Below, in pieces: positions 1-4,277 of a stretch of DNA of 5,680 bases. Origin of the DNA: Burkholderiales bacterium. Its GTDB lineage: Bacteria; Pseudomonadota; Gammaproteobacteria; Burkholderiales; Burkholderiaceae_D. A model generated the notes under the pieces. That model was not told where the DNA came from. It saw nothing but the letters and a program-made list of their open reading frames with translations, and did no database searches. Both the position numbers and the translations under genes were made by a program. The stretch's first letter is position 1. The number at the start of each line of letters is the position of its first letter. Where the stretch lies: assembly GCA_005800405.1 (NCBI GenBank), contig SYFN01000037.1:1-5680 (forward strand). Reading direction: 5' to 3'.

Positions 1-10
1 CAGCGGAACA

Positions 11-27
11 ATCCGCTTAAAGCGGAT
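11..27. promoter_or_regulatory. Perfect 17-bp palindrome, possible operator
   Basis: The arms ATCCGCTT (11-18) and AAGCGGAT (20-27) are exact reverse complements around a single central A. No T-run follows on either strand, so it does not look like a terminator. It ends four bases before the candidate -35 box of the amidase promoter, which is where an activator or repressor dimer could sit. No specific regulator family is recognised from the sequence, and the regulatory role is inference. Confidence 0.4.
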
Positions 28-30
28 AAA

Positions 31-60
31 TTCGCAGCGTTTTTAACAAACGTTTAAAAT
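31..60 (+). promoter_or_regulatory. Candidate sigma70 promoter for the amidase gene
   Basis: The -10 candidate TAAAAT (55-60) matches the consensus at five of six bases. TTCGCA (31-36) matches the -35 consensus at four of six, with an 18-bp spacer. Transcription would start near 67 and leave a leader of about 90 bases. Because the region is AT-rich, a chance match is possible. Confidence 0.3.
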
Positions 61-159
61 AATTGCCCAAAAATTAGGCAGTTCAAAAATTGCTGAGTAA
101 AGTTCCTTGTAAAAGGGATTTGTTCAGCGCTTCCCTAATAAAAAAGACAAGGATTTACA

Positions 160-1446
160 ATGCCGCAAGCCCTCCATGAGCAATCAGCCAGCTCGCTGGT
201 CCCTCAGCTTGAGCGCCGCGAAATCACTGCCGAACAACTGGTTCGCTCCTGTCTGGATCGCATTCAGGCAAGAGAAGGCGCCGTGCAAGCCTGGGAACAT
301 CTGGCGACCGACAGCGCGCTTGAACAGGCGCGTCAACTTGACCGCAGACCGGTGCAGGGACTCTTGCATGGCATACCCATCGCGGTGAAAGACTTGTTCG
401 ACACCGCGGATATGCCCACTACGTACGGATCTCCGATTTACGCATCGCACAAGCCTGCTGCTGATGCAGCTGCTGTTGCTCTTTGTCGAGCGCAGGGTGC
501 GCTGATACTGGGTAAAACGGTGACTACCGAGTTTGCAACCTTCAAGCCCGGAAAGACCCGTAATCCGCGTGGGGTCACGCATACGCCTGGCGGGTCGTCC
601 AGCGGATCTGCTGCTGCTGTCGCCGATTGCATGGTCCCGCTGGCCTTCGCATCGCAAACGGCAGCCTCAGTGATAAGACCCGCTGCTTTTTGTGGCGTGG
701 TTGGCTACAAGCCCAGTTTCGGCATGGTCAACCGTACCGGTGTAAAGGCGCTCTCGGATTCGCTCGATACGATCGGATTCATTGCGCGTTCGGTTGATGA
801 CGTTGCACTCTTTGCTGCCGCGACTACCGATGATCGCGGACTGCTGCAGCTCGACGTTTCGCATGCGCCGCGCATCGCTTTGTGCCAAACCCATGAATGG
901 CCGCATGCGGACGAGGATACGCACAAGGCCTTCGAGCATGCAGCACGGGTGCTTGCCGGGGCTGGGGTGCCGATACGTGAACTGCAACTGCCGCTGTTGT
1001 TTTCTCAGTTGATGCAAGTGCAGAAGGAAATCATGGAATTCGATCTGGTGCGCTCGCTCGCCCATGAGCGGCTCCGGCACCCGCATTTATTGAGTGATCA
1101 CCTCAACCGGGTGCTCCGCAGTGGACTGGAGACTCCTGTCGAGCGTCATTACGCCAATCTTCAGTTGGCCCAGTCAGCGCGGGGCATGGTGTCCAATGCA
1201 TTTGGTGCGTTCGAAGTGCTGCTGGCGCCCAGTGCGATCGGGGAGGCACCCGCCACACTGGCGCAGACCGGGGATCCCGTTTTCGGGCGCGTATGGACAT
1301 TGCTGGGTTTGCCCTGTGTGCACCTGCCTTTTTTCAAAGGACGCACCGGCATGCCGGTAGGTTTGCAGGTCGTGGGCCGGCATGGTGAAGACAAGGTGGT
1401 TCTGCGTGTTGCGAAATGGCTGATGGAAAGGCTGGTACCCGCCTGA
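160..1446 (+). CDS. Amidase-signature (AS) family hydrolase
   Basis: This is a probable cytoplasmic amide hydrolase of the amidase-signature superfamily (GatA, malonamidase E2 and FAAH relatives). The 428 residues contain the full Ser-cisSer-Lys triad: Lys77 in AVKDLFD, Ser146 in the glycine/serine-rich stretch GGSSSGS (144-150), and nucleophile Ser170 in QTAAS before VIRPAAFCGVVGYKP. The spacings of 69 and 24 residues match those of characterised members. No signal peptide or membrane segment is visible. The ATG follows AAGGA (149-153) with a six-base spacer. The protein is somewhat short for the family (commonly about 450-500 residues), but both ends look intact. Ala168-Ala169 precede the nucleophile where Gly residues are usual. 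No gatB or gatC lies nearby, so a tRNA amidotransferase role is unlikely. The substrate cannot be predicted. The family call is very secure. Confidence 0.93.
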   Translation: MPQALHEQSASSLVPQLERREITAEQLVRSCLDRIQAREGAVQAWEHLATDSALEQARQLDRRPVQGLLHGIPIAVKDLFDTADMPTTYGSPIYASHKPAADAAAVALCRAQGALILGKTVTTEFATFKPGKTRNPRGVTHTPGGSSSGSAAAVADCMVPLAFASQTAASVIRPAAFCGVVGYKPSFGMVNRTGVKALSDSLDTIGFIARSVDDVALFAAATTDDRGLLQLDVSHAPRIALCQTHEWPHADEDTHKAFEHAARVLAGAGVPIRELQLPLLFSQLMQVQKEIMEFDLVRSLAHERLRHPHLLSDHLNRVLRSGLETPVERHYANLQLAQSARGMVSNAFGAFEVLLAPSAIGEAPATLAQTGDPVFGRVWTLLGLPCVHLPFFKGRTGMPVGLQVVGRHGEDKVVLRVAKWLMERLVPA

Positions 1447-1547
1447 GTTCTGTATGCGCGTTTTTTATTTTCTGGCGCTTATTTTTTCAGGCAAAATATT
1501 CCGAGAAGTCAAAACTGCGCACAAGCGCACCATAAAAAGGAGGACGC
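1447..1547. other. Amidase-psiF intergenic region
   Basis: About 100 bases, T-rich at the left (1461-1487), with a weak GCGC/GCGC pairing (1457-1460 and 1475-1478) before the run TTATTTTTT. This might terminate amidase transcription, but the stem is only four base pairs. A five-base dyad, TGCGC/GCGCA around ACAA (1516-1529), lies just upstream of the psiF ribosome binding site. No convincing -35/-10 pair and no Pho box (paired CTGTCAT-like repeats) is visible. Confidence 0.5.
1537..1543 (+). promoter_or_regulatory. Strong Shine-Dalgarno for the psiF-like gene, fixing a GTG start
   Basis: AAGGAGG is a near-perfect anti-16S match four bases before GTG (1548). The spacing is slightly short. The GTG is nonetheless the only start that gives the complete signal peptide beginning MKRF. 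Confidence 0.8.
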
Positions 1548-1892
1548 GTGAAACGCTTCATTACTGCCATAGCGATACTGTCATGGGTATTTTTGCCTGT
1601 TGCTGAAGCGGCAACTGAGCAGCAAAACAAGATGGTTACTTGCAACAAGGAAGCCACTGGCAAGAAAGGTGACGAACGCAAGGCATTCATGAAAGATTGT
1701 CTGAGCAAAAAGCCAGCGGCACCAGCAGCACCTGAGAAGTCAGCCGCACCAGAGAAGCCAGCAGCACCAGCAACGGCAGACAAGCCAGCCAGCGCTCAGC
1801 AGAACAAAATGGCGACCTGCAACAAGGAAGCCGACGGTAAAAAAGGGGACGAGCGCAAGAAATTCATGAGCGAGTGCCTGAAAGCGAAGTAA
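1548..1892 (+). CDS. psiF: PsiF-repeat family secreted small protein
   Basis: A 114-residue exported protein of unknown molecular function. Residues 1-21 form a signal peptide: basic MKR, a hydrophobic stretch, and probable signal peptidase I cleavage after AEA21. The mature part has two PsiF repeats, residues 25-52 and 84-111. Both follow the pattern QQNKM-x-TCNKEA-x-GKKGDERK-x-FM-x-x-CL, and each has two Cys (32/51 and 91/110) that could form a disulfide in the periplasm. Between them lies a linker rich in Pro, Ala and Lys (56-82). The family is named for E. coli PsiF, which is induced by phosphate starvation in the Pho regulon; no Pho box is visible here, so that regulation is not supported. 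The start codon is GTG behind an excellent AAGGAGG. The gene is probably monocistronic, since a strong terminator follows 34 bases after the stop. Confidence 0.9.
   Translation: MKRFITAIAILSWVFLPVAEAATEQQNKMVTCNKEATGKKGDERKAFMKDCLSKKPAAPAAPEKSAAPEKPAAPATADKPASAQQNKMATCNKEADGKKGDERKKFMSECLKAK
1620..1703 (+). repeat. PsiF repeat copy 1 (coding direct repeat)
   Basis: It encodes residues 25-52 of the PsiF-like protein and matches the second copy 177 bases downstream codon for codon without gaps. The identical core TGCAACAAGGAAGCC occurs in both copies. Many remaining differences fall at third codon positions, which points to an old internal duplication held by selection on the protein. Confidence 0.85.
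1713..1793 (+). repeat. Pro/Ala/Lys-rich linker with imperfect AAPEK repeats
   Basis: Residues 56-82 contain imperfect copies of A-A-P-E-K followed by Ser or Pro, then a degenerate AAPA-TADKPA tail. It is low in complexity at both DNA and protein level (repeated GCACCAG-like words). It probably forms an extended spacer between the two PsiF repeats. Confidence 0.75.
1797..1880 (+). repeat. PsiF repeat copy 2 (coding direct repeat)
   Basis: It encodes residues 84-111, parallel to copy 1. Both cysteines, the GDERK core and the FM pair are kept. The spacing between the two Cys (18 residues between them) is the same in both copies. Confidence 0.85.
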
Positions 1893-1894
1893 AA

Positions 1895-1910
1895 CGAGTT
1901 CAAGAACTCG
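1895..1910. repeat. Short perfect inverted repeat after psiF
   Basis: CGAGTTC (1895-1901) and GAACTCG (1904-1910) are exact reverse complements around AA, beginning two bases after the stop codon. No T-run follows, so it is not an intrinsic terminator by itself. It could protect the mRNA 3' end together with the terminator hairpin just downstream, or be a protein site. Confidence 0.5.
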
Positions 1911-1913
1911 GTC

Positions 1914-2072
1914 TCAGCATGAACGCCCCTTGCCTTGGCAGGGGGTTTTGTTTCCTGGATGGACGAAACCCCTGATGCCGAAGTAAATTAGCGGAAGTCC
2001 GAATATAGCAAGCGCACCCATCATTGCCAAAAAAATAATGGATGCGTAGGTTGCCGGCAAACGAGTCAGCAT
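1914..2072 (-). CDS. Possible small membrane protein, unrecognised
   Basis: A 52-residue reading frame on the minus strand that does not shadow a plus-strand gene; it lies in the psiF-trpB2 gap. It runs from MLTRLPATYASIIF through a long hydrophobic stretch (about residues 9-34, including LAMMGALAIFGLPLIYFGI) to a polar tail with two Cys. That is the shape of a one- or two-segment inner-membrane protein. I do not recognise a family. Against it: no good ribosome binding site precedes the ATG at 2072, the frame is open further upstream to 2168, and its 3' end overlaps the psiF terminator, convergent with psiF. Its 5' end would be divergent from the TrpB2 gene with only about 35 bases between the starts. 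Confidence 0.35.
   Translation of the reverse strand: MLTRLPATYASIIFLAMMGALAIFGLPLIYFGIRGFVHPGNKTPCQGKGRSC
1926..1953 (+). terminator. Rho-independent terminator of the psiF-like gene
   Basis: An eight-pair stem (1926-1933 with 1938-1945, one G-T wobble) closes a CTTG tetraloop. It is followed by TTTTGTTT (1946-1953). The left arm is CCCCTTGC and the right arm GCAGGGGG. The T-run lies on the plus strand only, so it serves the psiF-like gene. Confidence 0.88.
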
Positions 2073-2081
2073 ATCTATAAC
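2051..2081 (+). promoter_or_regulatory. Weak candidate promoter for the TrpB2-type gene
   Basis: TTGCCG (2051-2056) and TATAAC (2076-2081) resemble -35 and -10 boxes, but the 19-bp spacer is longer than ideal. Transcription would begin near 2088, after the upstream ATG codons would be largely lost from the leader, which agrees with the start chosen at 2107. A promoter is needed somewhere here because a terminator lies upstream. Confidence 0.25.
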
Positions 2082-2093
2082 CACAATAATGAT

Positions 2094-2097
2094 GGAG
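2094..2097 (+). promoter_or_regulatory. Ribosome binding site deciding the TrpB2 start
   Basis: GGAG lies nine bases before ATG 2107. The in-frame ATG codons at 2089 and 2092 have no Shine-Dalgarno-like sequence before them, so 2107 is the preferred start. Confidence 0.65.
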
Positions 2098-2106
2098 CTC
2101 CGAGCG

Positions 2107-3477
2107 ATGTCGCAACAACTCAAATTCCTGCTTCCCGAAGACCGTATTCCACGTCGCTGGTACAACATTCAGGCGGACCTGCCCAAGCCGCTGCCGCCCG
2201 TGCTGCACCCCGGAACACTACAGCCTATCGGTCCCGATGATCTTGCGCCGCTGTTCCCGATGGACCTCATCCTGCAAGAGGTCTCGACCGAGCGTGAAAT
2301 CGACATTCCCGAACCCGTGCGAGATATCTACCGTCTGTGGCGACCCGCGCCGCTGTTCCGCGCGCATGCGCTGGAAAAAGCCTTGGGCACACCGGCGAAA
2401 ATTTTTTACAAGTACGAAGGTGTGAGCCCCGCAGGCAGCCACAAGCCCAACACCGCGATTCCGCAAGCTTTCTACAATCAGCAAGCAGGTATCAAGCGTC
2501 TGACAACCGAGACCGGTGCTGGACAGTGGGGCACCTCGCTCTCCTTCGCTGGCTCGCTGTTCGGTATTGATGTGACCGTTTTTCAGGTACGTGTGTCCTA
2601 TGATCAGAAGCCGTACCGCCGCGCCGCGATGGAAACCTACGGTGCCCGTTGTGTGGCCTCGCCCTCCATGGACACCCACTATGGCCGTTCAGTGCTGGAA
2701 AAGACACCGAACCATCCAGGGAGTTTGGGTATTGCGATTTCCGAAGCCGTGGAAATTGCGGCGACCAATGACGACACCAAATATGCGCTCGGCTCGGTAC
2801 TCAATCATGTGTTGATGCATCAGACCATCGTGGGTATCGAGTCCATGGAGCAGATGGCGATGGCAGATGCCTATCCAGATGTCATCGTCGGCTGCACCGG
2901 GGGTGGTTCGAATTTCGCGGGTATCGTTTTCCCTTTCATCGGTGCCGGACTGCGCGGCGGTCCCAAGCCACGTATTGTTGCGGTGGAGCCGGCGGCATGT
3001 CCCTCGCTCACCCGCGGCAAGTACGCTTACGACTTCGGCGACACCGGCCACATGGCGCCGCTGACTAAGATGCACACGCTGGGTTCGACCTTCACACCGC
3101 CGGGCTTTCACGCAGGTGGTTTGCGCTACCACGGCATGGCGCCACTGGTATCGCACCTGAAAGAGTTGGGCCTGATTGAGGCGACTGCCTATCATCAGAC
3201 CGAGTGCTTTGCAGCGGGTGTGTTGTTCGCACGGCATGAAGGCATCGTGCCCGCGCCTGAAGCGAATCACGCCGTGAAAGGCGCGATCGAAGAAGCGCTG
3301 CGCTGCAAGCGCGAGGGCAAGAGTGAAGTGATTCTGTTTAATTTGTGCGGCCATGGTCACTTCGATATGGCCGCTTACTCAAGCTACTTTGCCGGTAGTC
3401 TCAAAGACGAAAACTATGACGAGAATGAACTCGCCATGGCGCTCTCCGGTCTGCCGAGTGTTCCTGAAGCTGCGTAA
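2107..3477 (+). CDS. trpB2: TrpB2-type tryptophan synthase beta-like PLP enzyme
   Basis: A cytoplasmic fold-type II PLP enzyme of the TrpB2 subgroup. In the family it condenses indole with serine (or a serine derivative) to tryptophan without a tight TrpA partner. It has 456 residues from ATG 2107, against about 400 for classical TrpB; the longer N-terminus with LLPEDRIPRRWYNI and LHPGT fits TrpB2. Visible motifs, numbered from 2107: PLP-binding Lys113 in GSHKPNTA; ETGAGQWG (135-142) with catalytic Glu135 and the Trp typical of TrpB2 where TrpB1 has His; the phosphate-binding loop GGGSN (265-269); SLTRGKYAYDFGDT; HAGGLRYHGMAPLVSHL; and a C-terminal NLCGHGHFD. Cys414 in that last motif replaces the usual Ser. 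In-frame ATGs at 2089/2092 would add six or five residues but lack a ribosome binding site. No trpA, trpF or other trp gene adjoins, so indole salvage is plausible but unproved. A terminator follows directly. Confidence 0.93.
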   Translation: MSQQLKFLLPEDRIPRRWYNIQADLPKPLPPVLHPGTLQPIGPDDLAPLFPMDLILQEVSTEREIDIPEPVRDIYRLWRPAPLFRAHALEKALGTPAKIFYKYEGVSPAGSHKPNTAIPQAFYNQQAGIKRLTTETGAGQWGTSLSFAGSLFGIDVTVFQVRVSYDQKPYRRAAMETYGARCVASPSMDTHYGRSVLEKTPNHPGSLGIAISEAVEIAATNDDTKYALGSVLNHVLMHQTIVGIESMEQMAMADAYPDVIVGCTGGGSNFAGIVFPFIGAGLRGGPKPRIVAVEPAACPSLTRGKYAYDFGDTGHMAPLTKMHTLGSTFTPPGFHAGGLRYHGMAPLVSHLKELGLIEATAYHQTECFAAGVLFARHEGIVPAPEANHAVKGAIEEALRCKREGKSEVILFNLCGHGHFDMAAYSSYFAGSLKDENYDENELAMALSGLPSVPEAA

Positions 3478-3498
3478 TCAACGCTGTTTTTTTAGTCG

Positions 3499-3530
3499 AA
3501 GCACCGGGCCTTAGTCCGGTGTTTTTTTGT
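3499..3530 (+). terminator. Rho-independent terminator of the TrpB2-type gene
   Basis: An eight-pair stem (3502-3509 with 3514-3521, one G-T wobble) closes a CTTA tetraloop and is followed by seven T (3522-3528). The arms are CACCGGGC and GTCCGGTG. Upstream AAG can pair into the T-run. It separates trpB2 from the two-component genes, so those need their own promoter. Confidence 0.92.
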
Positions 3531-3608
3531 CTCAATGCATTAATCGACGGCCCTGGCCAGGCTTCTGGCAAAAAATGCTGCCGTTGTTGCCCGAATGCGG
3601 ATATGACT
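3531..3608. other. Leader of the two-component operon
   Basis: These 78 bases lie between the trpB2 terminator and the regulator start. They should carry the operon promoter, yet no convincing -35/-10 pair is visible. There is an eight-base palindrome, CTGGCCAG (3553-3560), inside a GGCC-rich patch. The ribosome binding site is weak (GGA at 3599-3601, seven bases before ATG 3609), suggesting modest translation. Confidence 0.45.
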
Positions 3609-4277
3609 ATGCATGTGTTGTTGGTAGAGGATGACTTGGTTCTGGCCGATGGCATCGCGCGGATTCTTCGCGGCCACGGCATGGCGGTCGACGTTGTTCA
3701 TAATGGTGAGCAGGCCGATCATGCGCTGATATCGCGCGAGGCGTCTGTCGCAGTACTGGATATTGGGTTACCCGGTATCGATGGATTTGAGGTGGTTCGC
3801 CGCCTGCGGGCGCGTGGTAGTGCGTTGCCGGTTTTGCTTCTGACCGCGCGCGATGATGTACAGGATCGGGTCCGGGGTCTTGAGCTGGGTGCCGACGACT
3901 ATTTGGTCAAGCCATTCGCCGCGCCTGAACTCGTCGCTCGTCTCAAGGCGCTGGTTCGCCGAAGTAACCCTAGGCCAGTTCATCTTCAGATGGGTGGTCT
4001 GCAACTGGATCCGTTTACTCGTCGCGCCTCAGTAGATGGTCAGGTAATTGATTTGTCTGCGCGCGAGTGGGCCGTTCTCGAACACTTAATGCAGAATTCG
4101 TCACGAGTCGTCTCGAAGCAGCAGATCATCGATGCCATTCTTCCCTGGGGTGAGGAGGTCACGCTCAATGCCGTGGAGGTCTATGTGTCGCGCATACGCT
4201 CGAAGATCGACTCGGCCGGTATTTCCATCAAAACGATTCGGGGATTCGGTTATCTGCTGGAACAGTCGAGCGGATGA
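3609..4277 (+). CDS. OmpR/PhoB-class response regulator, TctD-like
   Basis: A DNA-binding response regulator of 222 residues. The receiver domain (about 1-116) has the full active site: acidic pocket Asp8/Asp9 in LLVEDD, phospho-acceptor Asp51 in VLDIGLPG, Thr79 in LLLTA and Lys101 in DDYLVKPF. The winged-helix domain (about 125-217) has the recognition-helix region NAVEVYVSRIRSKI and the wing IKTIRGFGYLL. Overall wording (ADHALI, LPGIDGFEVVRRLRARG, LGADDYLVKPF) resembles the TctD/QseB/PmrA group. The frame is open upstream to 3519, but that start lies inside the trpB2 terminator. ATG 3609 gives the family-standard opening MHVLLVEDD and a GGA seven bases upstream; ATG 3603 (MTMHV) is the alternative. 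Its stop overlaps the kinase start, implying translational coupling. It is phosphorylated by the adjacent kinase; target genes are unknown, autoregulation is possible. Confidence 0.94.
   Translation: MHVLLVEDDLVLADGIARILRGHGMAVDVVHNGEQADHALISREASVAVLDIGLPGIDGFEVVRRLRARGSALPVLLLTARDDVQDRVRGLELGADDYLVKPFAAPELVARLKALVRRSNPRPVHLQMGGLQLDPFTRRASVDGQVIDLSAREWAVLEHLMQNSSRVVSKQQIIDAILPWGEEVTLNAVEVYVSRIRSKIDSAGISIKTIRGFGYLLEQSSG

Larger units (their letters stand above)
1..159. other. AT-rich upstream region of the amidase gene
   Basis: This region is visibly more AT-rich than the coding sequence after it. It holds a perfect 17-bp palindrome (11-27), a possible promoter (31-60), a weak dyad TGCC/GGCA (64-67 and 77-80) and the amidase ribosome binding site (149-153). 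Frame 1 is open from base 1 to a TAA at 55-57 (18 codons, ending FLTNV), so it could be the tail of an upstream gene. Frame 2 is also open for a similar length, so this tail is not called as a gene. No RNA gene or terminator is recognised. Confidence 0.6.

Noticed and set aside
1..57. Possible tail of an upstream gene (18 codons to TAA)
   Set aside because: Too short to judge; another frame is open for a similar length, and nothing in it is recognisable.
184..657. Minus-strand frame of 157 codons opposite the amidase
   Set aside because: It is antisense to the conserved amidase core, has no ribosome binding site or recognisable motif, and is explained by codon bias of the real gene.
1457..1487. 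Terminator after the amidase gene
   Set aside because: The T-runs are tempting, but the only pairing is four bases (GCGC/GCGC) with T-rich sequence inside the loop, so it is mentioned only in the intergenic entry.
1578..1584. CTGTCAT, a Pho-box half site
   Set aside because: It is a single half site inside the signal-peptide coding region with no second half 11 bases away. It gives no support for PhoB control.
1487..1783. Minus-strand frame with Gly/Ala-rich repeats (AAGFSGAA type)
   Set aside because: The repeats are just the reverse complement of the Pro/Ala/Lys linker of the PsiF-like protein.
1900..2208. Second minus-strand frame of 102 codons overlapping the psiF-trpB2 gap
   Set aside because: It uses a different frame from the hydrophobic ORF, runs into the trpB2 start and has no coherent hydrophobic or domain pattern.
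2689..3360. Long minus-strand frame of 223 codons
   Set aside because: It lies fully inside the trpB2 gene, whose motifs are unmistakable. The translation has no recognisable domain and an odd composition (many His, Arg, Gln), as expected of an antisense shadow.
3519..3608. N-terminal extension of the response regulator
   Set aside because: The open frame starts inside the trpB2 terminator and adds a Cys-rich stretch absent from the family. The start at 3609 gives the standard receiver opening.
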